A stretch of DNA of 64,000 nucleotides from Sphingobium sp. CECT 9361 (lineage in GTDB: Bacteria > Pseudomonadota > Alphaproteobacteria > Sphingomonadales > Sphingomonadaceae): positions 1 to 64,000 of the forward strand of contig NZ_CAKKNC010000009.1 of assembly GCF_918741285.1 (NCBI RefSeq). Direction: 5' to 3'. The position numbers and the translations under genes were made by a program. Positions 1 to 9,433 of this stretch are shown piece by piece; the first letter of the stretch is position 1, and each line of letters opens with the position of its first letter. The notes under the pieces were generated by a model, which ran no database searches, had not been told where the DNA came from, and worked only from the letters and a program-made list of their open reading frames with translations.

Positions 1-108
1 TTTGGACGCCTCAAGCATTTCCGCCGCTTTGCCACACGCTACGATCGGCGAACCATCCACTTCGCCGGCTTCGTTCATCTCGCCGCTGCCATGATCTGGT
101 TACGCTGA
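1..108 (+). mobile_element. IS5-type transposase, C-terminal end only
   Basis: An open frame enters from the left edge and stops with TGA at 106-108. The 35 visible residues begin FGRLKHFRRFATRYDR and end AAAMIWLR, which matches the conserved last part of IS5-family DDE transposases (the region after the catalytic glutamate). Only the tail is in the window, so completeness cannot be judged. It marks an insertion sequence bordering the fatty-acid block to its right. Confidence 0.75.
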
Positions 109-153
109 ATGTCGATCCGACCTAATAGGCATTTTGATGACGCATTGAGCTAT

Positions 154-171
154 TGACTTACCTATACGTCA
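154..171 (+). promoter_or_regulatory. Candidate MerR-type operator/promoter for the fadL-fadD block
   Basis: The imperfect inverted repeat TGACTTA-N4-TACGTCA overlaps a TTGACT hexamer at 153-158, about 100 bp before the first gene of the block. A spacer of about 19-21 bp to a poor -10 near GGTTATG is the layout MerR proteins use. The MerR gene at 3751 in the same block is the obvious candidate regulator. The assignment is an inference from layout. Confidence 0.4.
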
Positions 172-257
172 TCGAGATGGTTATGGGACGCTGATTCGCC
201 GCATATTGGCTCCAGACGTGAAACAGACGGTCGCCTGAAGGCGCGCGGAGAGGAACG

Positions 258-662
258 ATGTCGATCATTCTGACACTACTGGCTTCGAGCACTGCATTGC
301 CCGCCGACACCGTTGTCGGTCGCTGGCAAACCGAGAGCCATCATGGCGTCGTGGAAATCACCCGCTGCGGGCAATCAATCTGTGGTGCCTTGATCAGTTC
401 CGACGGGATCAAAGCCAACCCCGAACTACGTGACGAAAAGAACAAGACCGCTGCGTTGCGCGGTCGTCCGCTTCGTGGATTGCAGATGCTGCAGGGTTTT
501 ACGTGGAAGTCGGGCAGTTGGTCGGGTGGCTCCATCTACAACGCTGAGGATGGCGGCACATACAGCGCGACGGTCACATTAGCCGATCGGGATCATTTGC
601 GCCTCAAGGGCTGCATCGTCTGGCCCCTTTGCAAGACGCAGACATGGACGCGCATCCGATAA
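258..662 (+). CDS. DUF2147 secreted protein
   Basis: A 134-residue protein with a short hydrophobic N-terminus (signal-like, residues 1-16) followed by a DUF2147 domain. The family pattern is visible as GRWQTESHHGVVEITRCG near residue 21, the RGRPLRGLQMLQGF segment in the middle, and the terminal KTQTWTRIR. DUF2147 proteins are small exported proteins of unknown function, common next to outer-membrane or lipid genes in sphingomonads. A GGAGAGGAACG ribosome site precedes the ATG. Its end lies just before the FadL gene, so the two are probably co-transcribed. Confidence 0.75.
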   Translation: MSIILTLLASSTALPADTVVGRWQTESHHGVVEITRCGQSICGALISSDGIKANPELRDEKNKTAALRGRPLRGLQMLQGFTWKSGSWSGGSIYNAEDGGTYSATVTLADRDHLRLKGCIVWPLCKTQTWTRIR

Positions 663-700
663 GCACGAGGAATTTGACAATCACGAAAGGGGAGACGGGC

Positions 701-2002
701 GTGGCAGGCAAAAATTGGAAAGTTGGGATCGCAACATCGGCCCTGGCGGCTGGATTGCTCGCGCCGCAAGCCGCGAGCGCGCAGGCCTTTTACCTTCAGG
801 AACAATCGTCCAGAGGTGCCGGACGAGCCTTTTCGGGCGAGGTCGCCGACCAGGGCGTACAGTCCCTCTGGTGGAATCCCGCTGCGATCGCAGGCATGGA
901 AGGAGTCGATGCCCACCAGGCCGTAAGCATAATCCTTCCCAAAGGGTCGGTTGACAATGTCAACACGCTCATTGTCCGTCCCGGGCAGTCGGCTGCGGCT
1001 GTAGGCGGGAGCCAACGCTCTCGTGATCCGATCAATAATGGCGTACTACCCTCCGGCGCGATAGCCGTCGGCCTGACATCACGGCTCGCTTTGGGGCTGA
1101 CCGTCGCCTCCCCTTATAGCTTCACAACCAATTATGATGCCGACAGCTGGGCACGGTATAGCGCCGACAAGACCAAGCTGCGAACATACGACATCCAGCC
1201 ATCGATCGCCTACCTCGTTACGCCAAATCTCAGCATCGGCGCCGCGCTCAATATCGAATATGCAGACGCATCATTGTCCAACTATCTGCCGAACCTATCG
1301 CCTCTTCTCGCCGACGGCCACCAGGAGCTGAAAGGCAATGGTTGGGATCTGGGCTGGTCGGCCGGGCTGCAATATCGCGCCGGCCCCGTGCAACTGGGCG
1401 CCAGCTACAAGTCGAGCGTGAAGCATAATCTCGATGGTTCGGTGACGACGACCGGTCTTCTTGGTCCGCTCGCCGGGCAAAACAGCGTAGTGAATGCAAA
1501 CGCCACGTTCGAGACCCCCTGGCAGGCGATCTTCGGAGCGCGCGTGGCGGTGTCGCCCAAGGTCACCCTCAACGGTCAGGTGACCCGCATGGGTTGGTCG
1601 AAATTCGACGCTATCCGGCTCGGCGCGCCGCTCAACGTTTCAATCCCGGAAAATTACCGGGACACGTGGAGCTTCGCAGGCGGCATCGATTATGCGGTCA
1701 CACCGGCCTGGACCGTTCGTGCCGGCGTTCAACACGCCCAGACCCCGACGCGCAACGGCAATCGGGACGCTCGAGTGCCCGACAGCAACCGGTGGAATTT
1801 CGCTGCCGGCACAAGCTATGCCGTGTCTTCCCGGTTCACGCTCGATGCGGGCGCAGCGTATATCACGTTCAAGGATACGACTATTGATCGCACGACAGCG
1901 GCCTATGCCGGCACGGCCGTGCAGACGCCGATCCTGATGGACGGCAAGCTCGAGGACGCGCACGCCGTCGTGCTGTCGCTCGGCGGACGTTTCCACTTCT
2001 GA
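701..2002 (+). CDS. fadL: Outer-membrane FadL-family long-chain fatty acid transporter
   Basis: The 433-residue product has a signal peptide ending near ASA-QA, then FYLQEQSSRGAGRAFSGE and SLWWNPAAIAG, the N-terminal plug signature of the OmpP1/FadL/TodX family. It ends in a C-terminal aromatic (GGRFHF) typical of outer-membrane beta-barrels. FadL proteins pass long-chain fatty acids or hydrophobic aromatics through the outer membrane. I chose the GTG at 701 because GAAAGGGGAG lies just upstream and the signal peptide then starts correctly; an earlier in-frame start at 629 would overlap the previous gene. The stop codon shares a base with the FadD start, implying coupled translation. Confidence 0.85.
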   Translation: MAGKNWKVGIATSALAAGLLAPQAASAQAFYLQEQSSRGAGRAFSGEVADQGVQSLWWNPAAIAGMEGVDAHQAVSIILPKGSVDNVNTLIVRPGQSAAAVGGSQRSRDPINNGVLPSGAIAVGLTSRLALGLTVASPYSFTTNYDADSWARYSADKTKLRTYDIQPSIAYLVTPNLSIGAALNIEYADASLSNYLPNLSPLLADGHQELKGNGWDLGWSAGLQYRAGPVQLGASYKSSVKHNLDGSVTTTGLLGPLAGQNSVVNANATFETPWQAIFGARVAVSPKVTLNGQVTRMGWSKFDAIRLGAPLNVSIPENYRDTWSFAGGIDYAVTPAWTVRAGVQHAQTPTRNGNRDARVPDSNRWNFAAGTSYAVSSRFTLDAGAAYITFKDTTIDRTTAAYAGTAVQTPILMDGKLEDAHAVVLSLGGRFHF

Positions 2003-3678
2003 TGCTGGAGATCGCCATGCCCCAGCCCGCCATCAGCGCCTTCCCGTCGATACCGGAACCGGCAATTCCGCCACGGCTCCTGACCGACCTCCTCGACAAT
2101 GCGTTGAACCTTTATCCCGAACGCGTCGCCATCGACTTTCTCGGGCGAACCTGGACTTATGCGCAGGTGGGGCAACTCGTTCGTCGTGCAGCACGTGGAT
2201 TGCAGGATCAGGGGCTGCGCAAGGGCGATCGGTTCGGCCTGTGCCTGCCGAACTGCCCCTATTTCGTGATATTGTACTTCGCCGCGCTGCGCGTGGGTGC
2301 GATCGTGGTCAACTTCAACCCGCTCTACACGGAGCGCGAACTGGAGCATCAGATCCGGGACTCGGGAACGCGCATGATGGCGGTACCGGACGTCCGGATA
2401 ATCCACGAGAAAGTGCAAGCCGTCGCGCCACGTGCCGGGCTGGACAAGATCGTGTTGTGCGGCATGAGGGATATGCTGCCCTGGCTGCAAGGCCTGGGCT
2501 TTGCGCTATTCAAGCGAAAAGACCACGCGCGGATACTCGACGAAGGCCTTCATGTCCGCCTCAAGGCGCTTCTCGCCCATGATGCCGAACCTGACGCGGT
2601 CGAACGTCACCCTGATGATGTCGCGGTCCTTCAATATACCGGAGGCACAACCGGCGTGCCCAAGGGCGCAATGCTGACCCATGCCAACCTCACGGCGAAC
2701 AGCGCCCAGATGGTGGTGCATGTGGGAGGACTTCGCCCGCAGCAGGAGAGAACTCTCGGCGTCCTGCCCATGTTTCACGTCTTCGCACTCACGACGGTGC
2801 TCAACTTCTCGGTCGAAATCGGCGCCGAAATCGTCCTGCTGCCGCGGTTTGAGATGAAGCAGGTTCTCAGGACGATGAAGCGCAAGCCACCGACACAGTT
2901 CTTCGGCGTCCCTACCATCTATGTTGCCCTGAACGCGCTTCCGGACGACGAGATACCCGATCTCTCGGCCGTGCGCGCCTGTATATCCGGCGGCGCTCCG
3001 CTCCCGCTCGAGGTACGCGAGGAGTTCGAGGCACGCACGCGTGCCAGGGTCGTGGAAGGATATGGGCTCTCCGAAACCGCCCCAATCATCGCCTGCAACC
3101 CGTTGTTCGGGACGGTGAAGGATAATAGCTGCGGCCCAAGTTTCCCCGGCACCATCATCGAGATCCGCGATCCGGAGAATCCCTCGCGGGTTCTTCCCCA
3201 GGGAGAACGCGGAGAAGTGTGCGCCCGCGGCCCTCAGGTGATGAAGGGCTATTGGCAGCGCCCTGCAGAGACCAGTGCTGTCTTCGTCGATGGCGCGCTA
3301 CGAACCGGCGATATCGGCTATTTTGATGAGGATGGCTATCTCTTCCTCGTCGACCGCATCAAGGACATCATCTTCTGTGGCGGATATAATGTATATCCCC
3401 GGATCATCGAGGATGCGGCCTACCAACACCCGGCGGTAAAGGAGGCGATCGCAATCGCGATACCCGATGCCTACAGAGGTCAATCTCCCAAGTTGTTCGT
3501 CGCACTGCACGAGGGGGCAAACCTGACCGTCGATGAACTCAAGATTTTTTTGCAGGATCGCCTCAGCAAGATCGAGTTACCCAAGGCTTTCGAATTCCGG
3601 GACAGCCTGCCCAAAACGCTGATCGGCAAACTTTCGAAGAAGGATTTGATCGAAGAGGAGAACAAAAAGCTCGCCTGA
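2002..3678 (+). CDS. fadD: Long-chain fatty-acid--CoA ligase (AMP-binding)
   Basis: A 558-residue acyl-adenylate-forming enzyme that activates fatty acids with ATP and CoA in the cytoplasm. The P-loop-like signature YTGGTTGVPKGAML lies near residues 212-225, followed by GYGLSETAP and RTGDIGYFDEDGYLFLVDR, with a C-terminal lysine motif (LPKTLIGKLSKKDL). The length is normal for the family. It overlaps fadL by one base, so uptake and activation are encoded together. The ATG at 2017 is an alternative start. Substrate preference (fatty acid or aromatic acid) cannot be read from the sequence. Confidence 0.88.
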   Translation: MLEIAMPQPAISAFPSIPEPAIPPRLLTDLLDNALNLYPERVAIDFLGRTWTYAQVGQLVRRAARGLQDQGLRKGDRFGLCLPNCPYFVILYFAALRVGAIVVNFNPLYTERELEHQIRDSGTRMMAVPDVRIIHEKVQAVAPRAGLDKIVLCGMRDMLPWLQGLGFALFKRKDHARILDEGLHVRLKALLAHDAEPDAVERHPDDVAVLQYTGGTTGVPKGAMLTHANLTANSAQMVVHVGGLRPQQERTLGVLPMFHVFALTTVLNFSVEIGAEIVLLPRFEMKQVLRTMKRKPPTQFFGVPTIYVALNALPDDEIPDLSAVRACISGGAPLPLEVREEFEARTRARVVEGYGLSETAPIIACNPLFGTVKDNSCGPSFPGTIIEIRDPENPSRVLPQGERGEVCARGPQVMKGYWQRPAETSAVFVDGALRTGDIGYFDEDGYLFLVDRIKDIIFCGGYNVYPRIIEDAAYQHPAVKEAIAIAIPDAYRGQSPKLFVALHEGANLTVDELKIFLQDRLSKIELPKAFEFRDSLPKTLIGKLSKKDLIEEENKKLA

Positions 3679-3750
3679 GCCTCTATCCCCTGTCAAGCTA
3701 CAAAGCTTATGCGCTTGAGTGGTAGGGTAGCCGTGATTGGAGGACAGGGA

Positions 3751-4230
3751 GTGGATGGCATGGGGAACTCGCTCCACCTCGCCGAGGACGATGAAACGCT
3801 TAAGGACGCGGGTCGCGACAACCCCACGCACAAGGGGAGAACCCGCGCAAAGGATGCGGATTTACAAGTGTACGGCATCCAGGATGTCGCTCAGGAACTC
3901 GGACTGACACTTCGCACGCTACGCTTCTACGAAAAGGAGGGGCTCATCGCCCCTCAACGGGTAGGCAGCACCCGGGCATATTCCAGGCGTGAGATCGGAC
4001 GCATACAGCTGATTTTGCGCGGCAAACGCCTTGGCTTCTCCATCAAGGAAATCAAGGAGTTTCTCGATCTCTACGATGCCGATCCCGAGCATAAGGAGCA
4101 AATGGAGCGATTGATTGCCCGCATCCGGGAAAGGTTGGTCGACTTGAAGACGCAGCGCTCTGCGCTCGACCTGACAATCGACGAGCTTACAACCATCGAA
4201 GTGGAAGCGATGGCAAAGTTGCAGCGATAA
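3751..4230 (+). CDS. MerR-family regulator of the fatty-acid block (LiuR-like)
   Basis: The protein contains a MerR winged-helix DNA-binding domain (YGIQDVAQELGLTLRTLRFYEKEGLI) followed by a coiled-coil dimerisation helix. It lacks the C-terminal cysteines of metal sensors. This resembles LiuR-type MerR proteins that control acyl-CoA catabolism, fitting its position after fadL and fadD. GGAGG at 3739 places translation at the GTG at 3751 (159 residues). The ATG at 3760 and an earlier ATG at 3709 are alternatives. Confidence 0.75.
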   Translation: MDGMGNSLHLAEDDETLKDAGRDNPTHKGRTRAKDADLQVYGIQDVAQELGLTLRTLRFYEKEGLIAPQRVGSTRAYSRREIGRIQLILRGKRLGFSIKEIKEFLDLYDADPEHKEQMERLIARIRERLVDLKTQRSALDLTIDELTTIEVEAMAKLQR

Positions 4231-4289
4231 TTTGGTCATCCCATTCTCTAACCGAGCGGTAACGCTTGATCGCGGCGCCCCCGATCCAA

Positions 4290-4562
4290 TTAAGCCGTCA
4301 AGCGACGAGCGCCGCGCCGATCGCTAAGGCCGCCCCAGAACCGCGCCATGATCATCCAGGCGATGCCCGACGCGGTCATCGCCCCGCCGACCTGCCATGG
4401 CTCGAGGCCAAGCACGCGCGCGATGGGGCCCGCGAGCGCCACGAACGACATCATCGCCATCGAGCAGACGAAGGTCTCGAACATCAGTGGCTTCATGCTG
4501 AAAGCGCCTGATGCTTCCTCCCCCACTTGTTCGTCGCCTGTCGCTGTCGCAGCTTCGGTCAT
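4290..4562 (-). pseudogene. N-terminal fragment of an MFS transporter
   Basis: Ninety residues with a proper start, a first membrane segment around FVCSMAMMSFVALAGPIARVL, a second helix, and the MFS loop motif GGLSDRRGARR. The frame then stops after LTA. Intact MFS proteins are about 400 residues, so only the first two or so helices remain. It lies between the fatty-acid block and an IS110 remnant, so it is probably debris from a deletion. Confidence 0.65.
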
Positions 4563-4579
4563 GCTGCTTCGTCCCGTGA

Positions 4580-4693
4580 TGCGACCGGCGAACGGCCAAG
4601 CCTCAGCCCAAGGTGACCACCGCGATCGCGCGTGAACTGGTCGGCTATGCCTGGGACATCGCCCGTCGGGTGTCGCCGGCGATAGCCGGCTGA
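4580..4693 (+). mobile_element. IS110-family transposase, C-terminal remnant
   Basis: A short frame ending with TGA at 4691-4693 reads AKPQPKVTTAIARELVGYAW followed by DIARR. This is the conserved C-terminus of IS110/IS1111 transposases, where a basic VARELVGFxWxIA pattern closes the protein. An in-frame stop at 4577-4579 shows that the upstream part is gone. It is the coding end of a truncated element whose non-coding 3' end follows. Confidence 0.6.
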
Positions 4694-5041
4694 TCCACCC
4701 ACGACATTAACGAGAGGAGGCGCCAGCGCACCAACTGCATAGCCTTGGCCGGCGTGCCGCGGGCACCCGACTGTGATGGGCAATCCACGGTGTACGGTGG
4801 GGCAGGTTCGTCCGACGCCCGAACTTAGACGGAGGATAGGCCCAGCGACGGATACGGGTAGTGCGGTAATCAACCCGCGGATGAGAGCATGATCAATCGT
4901 CGTCGATCAGGCGCCCGCGGCACACCCGCCAAGGTCAATGCGACCGCTGGTCTCGAGGCCAGCGAAGGAGTAAACTCGGCCAGCGTCTCGGATGGCAGTC
5001 ATGAGAGCGTATATCTGTGCCCGTTTTATGTGACGCCCCCG
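4694..5041 (+). other. Non-coding 3' end of the IS110-type element
   Basis: About 350 bp with no convincing gene connects the transposase remnant to the point where cueR loses homology (about 5041). IS110-family elements carry a non-coding end that specifies a target-guiding bridge RNA. In the IS1111 group this lies downstream of the transposase, as here. No RNA structure was computed, so the RNA is an inference. The segment also supplies the foreign tail of the truncated cueR reading frame. Confidence 0.4.
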
Positions 5042-5351
5042 TGTTGCGCAAACTGGTCAAAGCTTCGGCCTTGCGTTGAAGCTCTTCAGCCCGAGCCAAT
5101 GCGAGGGTCTTCACCTCCGAACTTGCCCGTCCAATATCTGCCCAAAGGCCCAACAGCGTGCGGATCTCCTCGATCGGGAAACCGAGATCGCGGGCATTGG
5201 CAATGAGCCGCAGGCGATGGAGATCGCGCGCGCCATAGTCGCGATAGCCCGCACCCCGGCGTGGCGGCGCCGGGATGAGGCCGATCTTCTCATAATGGCG
5301 GATCATCCGCTCCGAGACCCCGCTTTGCTTCGACGCCTCGCCGATGTTCAC
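4935..5351 (-). CDS. cueR: CueR-type MerR copper regulator, C-terminus lost
   Basis: The first about 103 residues form a normal CueR/HmrR MerR protein: [22 protein letters not shown] (DNA-binding helix) then the long dimer helix to EALTSLRNT. From about 5041 the frame runs into the IS110-type end and adds about 36 unrelated residues. The Cys-X7-Cys loop that binds Cu(I) in CueR is therefore absent. The protein could still bind DNA but should not sense copper normally. It starts at a GTG overlapping the copA stop codon (GTGA), so it is the last gene of the copA transcript. Confidence 0.8.
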   Translation of the reverse strand: MNIGEASKQSGVSERMIRHYEKIGLIPAPPRRGAGYRDYGARDLHRLRLIANARDLGFPIEEIRTLLGLWADIGRASSEVKTLALARAEELQRKAEALTSLRNTGASHKTGTDIRSHDCHPRRWPSLLLRWPRDQRSH

Positions 5352-7705
5352 AGCGCTTTCCCGTTGAGGCGCAGCGCGTTGGTCACCACGCTGACCGAGG
5401 AGAGCGCCATGGCGGCGGCCGCGATGATCGGCGAGAGCAGGATGCCGAACAGCGGATAGAGCGCGCCCGCCGCCACCGGCACCCCGGCGACATTGTAGAT
5501 GAAGGCGAAGACCAGGTTCTGGCGGATGTTGGACATGGTCGCCTGGCTCAGCCGCCGTGCCCGCACAATGCCCATGAGATCGCCCTTGAGCAGCGTCACG
5601 CCCGCGCTCTCGATCGCGACGTCGGTGCCCGATCCCATTGCGATGCCGACATCGGCGGCAGCCAGTGCGGGGGCGTCGTTGACCCCGTCGCCGGCCATCG
5701 CCACCACGCGCCCCTCGCTCTTCAACCGCGCGACGACGGCACTCTTCTGGTCGGGCAGTACCTCGGCTTCGACATCGTCAATGCCGAGCCGCCTTGCCAC
5801 CGCCTCTGCTGTGGTGCGGTTGTCGCCGGTCAACATCACCACGCGAATGCCTTCGGCCTTGAGTGCGGCCAGGGCCTCCGGCGTCGTCTGCTTCACGGGA
5901 TCGGCGATTGCAAAGGCGCCGCCGACGGTGCCGTCGACGCCGATGAAGATCGCGGTGGCGCCATCCCGGCGCAGGGCGTCGGCCTGCTCCGCCAGCGCGT
6001 CGGTTGCTATGCCCTCTTCCGAGAGGAACCGCGCATTACCGAGCACGATCCGGCGGCCGTCGACGGTGCCGAGCGCGCCGCGTCCGGTGGGGGAATCGAA
6101 GTCGGTGACGTCGCTCGTGGGGATGCCGCGATCCTTGGCGGCCTCGACGATCGCCAGCGCGAGCGGATGCTCGGAGGCCCGCTCGACCGAGGCGGCAAGC
6201 CGCAGCAGTTCGGCTTCGTCGAAGCCGGGCGCCGGCACGATCTGGGTGACGGCAGGCCGGCCTTCGGTCAGCGTGCCGGTCTTGTCGACGACGAGCGTGT
6301 CGACTTTTTCCATATGCTCGAGCGCTTCGGCATTCTTGATGAGGACGCCGAGCCCGGCGCCGCGGCCAACCCCGACCATGATCGACATCGGCGTGGCGAG
6401 ACCCAGTGCGCAGGGACAGGCGATGATCAGCACGGCGACCGCCGCAACCAGCCCGTAGGCGAAGCGCGGCTCGGGGCCCCAGATGCCCCAGGCGATGAAC
6501 GCGACCACCGCGACCGCGATGACCACGGGCACGAACCAGCCCGACACCTGATCGGCCATGCGCTGGATCGGCGCGCGCGAGCGCTGCGCCTCGGCGACCA
6601 TCTGGACGATGCGCGCCAGCATGGTGTCCCGGCCAACCTTGTCGGCGACGATAACGAGCGCGCCGGTCTGGTTGAGCGTGCCGCCGATCACCGTGTCGGC
6701 CTTGGCCTTGGTGACGGGCATGGACTCACCGGTGACCATCGACTCGTCGAGCGAGGAACGGCCGTCCTCGACCACGCCATCGACCGGCACCTTCTCGCCG
6801 GGACGCACACGCAGGCGGTCGCCGACCGCAACGAGATCGAGGCTGATTTCCTCTTCACTGCCATCGGAACCGATCCGGCGCGCGGTCTTTGGAGCAAGGT
6901 TAAGCAGCGCCTTGATCGCGCCCGAGGTCCGCTCGCGCGCGCGCAGTTCGAGCATCTGGCCGAGCAGCACGAGGACAGTGATCACCGCGGCCGCCTCGAA
7001 ATAGACGGCAACCATGCCGTCCTCTCCGCGGAAGGCGGGCGGGAACAGCTGGGGCGCGAGCGTCGCGACGACGCTGTAGATCCAGGCGACCCCGGTCCCC
7101 ATCGCGATCAGGGTGAACATGTTGAGGTTGCGGGTCTTGAGCGAGGCCCAGCCACGCTCGAAGAAGGGCCAGCCCGCCCAGAGCACGACGGGTGTCGCCA
7201 GCACGAACTGGATCCATACCGAGATCGACATCGGCACGAGGCGATGGATCGCGGGAAAGAGATGCGCGCCCATCTCGAGGATCAGCACCGGGAGGGCCAG
7301 CATCAGGCCGACCCGGAAGCGCCGTGTGAAATCGACCAGCTCATGGCTGGGGCCGCTGTCGGCAGTCACGGTCGCGGGCTCGAGCGCCATGCCGCAGATC
7401 GGACAGGATCCGGGATGGTCCTGCCGGATCTCTGGATGCATCGGGCAGGTCCAGATCGTGCCTTCGGGCGCCGCGACCGGCGGCGCTGGCGGGCCGAGAT
7501 AGCGCTCGGGATCGGCGATGAATTTGGTCCGGCAGCCCGCGCTACAGAAATGATAGCGTTCACCGCCATGCTCGGCTTGATGCGCCGTGGTCGCCGGGTC
7601 GACGGTCATGCCGCAGACCGGGTCCTTGACGCCGGTCGCCGCTTTCGCGGCGCTGTGGCCGCCGCAGCAACCGCCGCCATGCGCCGCTCCATGTGTCTCG
7701 TTCAT
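5348..7705 (-). CDS. copA: Cu(I)-exporting P1B-type ATPase
   Basis: A 785-residue inner-membrane pump expelling Cu(I) from the cytoplasm. The N-terminus is His/Cys-rich (GGGCCGGH). It is followed by a YHS-type domain ([10 protein letters not shown]...YHFCSAGC) and a heavy-metal-binding domain (WTCPMHPEI...[10 protein letters not shown]). Eight membrane segments carry the CPC motif ([11 protein letters not shown]). The phosphorylation site is DKTGTLTEG and the hinge is [11 protein letters not shown] start at 7705 because a CueR-type promoter lies at 7731-7761, inside the longer open frame beginning at 7813, so the extra N-terminal residues cannot be translated from it. Confidence 0.93.
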   Translation of the reverse strand: MNETHGAAHGGGCCGGHSAAKAATGVKDPVCGMTVDPATTAHQAEHGGERYHFCSAGCRTKFIADPERYLGPPAPPVAAPEGTIWTCPMHPEIRQDHPGSCPICGMALEPATVTADSGPSHELVDFTRRFRVGLMLALPVLILEMGAHLFPAIHRLVPMSISVWIQFVLATPVVLWAGWPFFERGWASLKTRNLNMFTLIAMGTGVAWIYSVVATLAPQLFPPAFRGEDGMVAVYFEAAAVITVLVLLGQMLELRARERTSGAIKALLNLAPKTARRIGSDGSEEEISLDLVAVGDRLRVRPGEKVPVDGVVEDGRSSLDESMVTGESMPVTKAKADTVIGGTLNQTGALVIVADKVGRDTMLARIVQMVAEAQRSRAPIQRMADQVSGWFVPVVIAVAVVAFIAWGIWGPEPRFAYGLVAAVAVLIIACPCALGLATPMSIMVGVGRGAGLGVLIKNAEALEHMEKVDTLVVDKTGTLTEGRPAVTQIVPAPGFDEAELLRLAASVERASEHPLALAIVEAAKDRGIPTSDVTDFDSPTGRGALGTVDGRRIVLGNARFLSEEGIATDALAEQADALRRDGATAIFIGVDGTVGGAFAIADPVKQTTPEALAALKAEGIRVVMLTGDNRTTAEAVARRLGIDDVEAEVLPDQKSAVVARLKSEGRVVAMAGDGVNDAPALAAADVGIAMGSGTDVAIESAGVTLLKGDLMGIVRARRLSQATMSNIRQNLVFAFIYNVAGVPVAAGALYPLFGILLSPIIAAAAMALSSVSVVTNALRLNGKAL

Positions 7706-7730
7706 CGCCTTGCTCCTTTCGACGCCTGAC

Positions 7731-7761
7731 GATCTAGGGTCTGACACCGTGTCAGGGTCAA
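7731..7761 (-). promoter_or_regulatory. CueR/MerR-type promoter of copA
   Basis: Reading leftward, -35 TTGACC (7761-7756) is followed by exactly 19 bp and then a -10 like TAGATC (7736-7731). The spacer holds the palindrome CTGACACGGTGTCAG. The overlong 19-bp spacer with a central dyad is the hallmark of MerR-activated metal promoters. It sits 26 bp before the copA ATG. Confidence 0.75.
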
Positions 7762-7812
7762 TACGTAATCGCCTAAGCGGATAAATCGGCGGGCCCGTTC
7801 GCCTGGCCGCCA

Positions 7813-8487
7813 TCAGCCAAGGTCATTGGCAACCGTAAGGCCGTGGTCCTGCGCCGGTCGATGCGCCGTAAACAAGTCGATCGCGCCGGTGATGGTCAAA
7901 AGCCGAAACGTCTCGGCCACATGCCTGAAGCCGGCCGCCGCGATCAGGCCGGGGAGCACGCCGTCGGCATTGGGCCGGGTATCATCGATGCCATCGAGCC
8001 GCTGCACGGTCAGGCGGAAGGCAAGCCGCATGAAACCCTGCTGGCGGCCATAATCGGCGATCACCAGGCGCCCACCCGGGCGCAGCATGGCGAACATGGC
8101 GCGCAGGGTTGCCGCCTTCTCCCTGACCGGCATCTGATGCAGCACGAGACTCGACACGACAGCGTCGGCGGTACCCGGGGCCACGTCCCTGGCAAATCCC
8201 TGACGCCAGTCGATATCGGCCCGCCGCACAGCGGCCTTGTGCCGCGCGATGTCGAGCGCCTCGGCATCGGGATCGAGACCGATCACCTGCGTCCTGGGCT
8301 CGGCTTGCTTGAGCATCAGCGCGAAGCTGCCGGTGCCACAGCCGACGTCGACGACCGTCTCACCGGCTTTGGGCGCCAGGGCGGCGAGCATGGCGGCACG
8401 CCACCGCTTCTCCCGCGTCCACAGGCGGATCGCGCGATCATAGTCTTTCGTCGATCCGGTCCCGAGGGGCGGGGTGTAGGATTGCAT
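7813..8487 (-). CDS. Class I SAM-dependent methyltransferase
   Basis: A 224-residue protein with the SAM-binding motif [14 protein letters not shown] near residue 45, an acidic motif II (VIGLDPD) and a post-I segment ([14 protein letters not shown]). This is typical of small-molecule methyltransferases of the UbiE/type 11 kind. The substrate is unknown. It lies 36 bp after copD in the same direction and is probably part of the copC-copD transcript. Similar methyltransferases recur beside copD in alphaproteobacterial copper islands, but I know of no proven role. Confidence 0.75.
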   Translation of the reverse strand: MQSYTPPLGTGSTKDYDRAIRLWTREKRWRAAMLAALAPKAGETVVDVGCGTGSFALMLKQAEPRTQVIGLDPDAEALDIARHKAAVRRADIDWRQGFARDVAPGTADAVVSSLVLHQMPVREKAATLRAMFAMLRPGGRLVIADYGRQQGFMRLAFRLTVQRLDGIDDTRPNADGVLPGLIAAAGFRHVAETFRLLTITGAIDLFTAHRPAQDHGLTVANDLG

Positions 8488-8523
8488 AGGCTTCTCCCAA
8501 CGCGAGGCGTCCGAAACGATAAG

Positions 8524-9429
8524 CTACATCGACATGGGCGGCGATAGTGTCCCCAGCCAGGCGACGAGGCTCGCGCGCAGCAGCGCCTGCGCCCGTGGCG
8601 CGTCCTCTTCCTCGATCGCCTGCGCAAGTGCCGGGGTCAGGCGATAACGGTTGAGCGCGGCCAGGCCCAGCATGCCGGCGAACAGCAGCAGCTTGGCGAT
8701 GAGCAGCAGGCCGTAGGTCGACTGCCCGAGCGAGGCGATGTTGCCCGGACCGACGAGGAACCAGCCGTTCACCGTCCCGGTCAGGATCAGCAGGGCGACG
8801 ATGATCGTGCCGACGAGGGAGAAGCCCCGCAACGCTTCCTCGGCGAGCGTGACCCGGTCCATGTCTTGAGCGGCGAGATCGTCGGTTGCGAGCCTGGGAA
8901 GTACCAGCGCGAGGAATGCGGCAAGCGCGCCGACCCAGGCGCCGGCGGCGAGCAGATGGATGAGATCGGCCCCCAGTTGCAGCCAGCCCGCCTCGCCTTC
9001 GCCAGCCGCGCCATGCCCACTCCAGGCGAGGGTCGCGAGTGCGACCGCGCCTGCCAGAGTGGAGGCGATGAAGGCAGGACGGGATTGCCGGCGATAGAAG
9101 GGGATGGAGAGCAGAAGAACGAGGAGCGCGACGAGGCGCGCCTTCAGCGCCGTTCCCATGGACGTGCCGTTGAACAGCTCTGCGACCATGGAAAGATCAG
9201 GCTGGGTGAGCGGCAGCCCGGTCATGGCCGCTGCCTGCAACGCGAACCCCAGCGCCGACAGCAGGAGGGCGAGACAGGCGAGACCGGCCACCATTGCTAC
9301 CATCGGCAGATGCCGCTGTACCATCCGGCCGCCGCCGGGCGCATAGAGCGCGAACAGCGGCAGGCCGAACAACAGGCCGAGATCGACGTAGAGCGCCCAG
9401 CGGACGGCGACGAGTGCCACGTCGTTCAT
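8524..9429 (-). CDS. copD: CopD-family inner-membrane copper protein
   Basis: A 301-residue, strongly hydrophobic protein with about eight membrane helices. It carries paired membrane histidines and the CopD patterns WSGHGAAGEGEAGWLQLGAD and LLAAGAWVGALAAF. CopD works with periplasmic CopC in moving or handling copper across the inner membrane. Its start lies 4 bp after the copC stop, so copC and copD are co-transcribed, and the ECF-type promoter upstream of copC should drive both. Confidence 0.88.
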   Translation of the reverse strand: MNDVALVAVRWALYVDLGLLFGLPLFALYAPGGGRMVQRHLPMVAMVAGLACLALLLSALGFALQAAAMTGLPLTQPDLSMVAELFNGTSMGTALKARLVALLVLLLSIPFYRRQSRPAFIASTLAGAVALATLAWSGHGAAGEGEAGWLQLGADLIHLLAAGAWVGALAAFLALVLPRLATDDLAAQDMDRVTLAEEALRGFSLVGTIIVALLILTGTVNGWFLVGPGNIASLGQSTYGLLLIAKLLLFAGMLGLAALNRYRLTPALAQAIEEEDAPRAQALLRASLVAWLGTLSPPMSM

Positions 9430-9433
9430 GGCG

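Noticed and set aside
4559..4873. A leftward 104-codon frame in the IS110 scar
   Set aside because: It is opposite to the transposase tail and non-coding element end; low-complexity basic composition without a ribosome site.
6167..7729. A long rightward open frame (520 codons) across the copA region
   Set aside because: It is antisense to the P-type ATPase, has a composition typical of GC-rich shadow frames and no recognisable domain.
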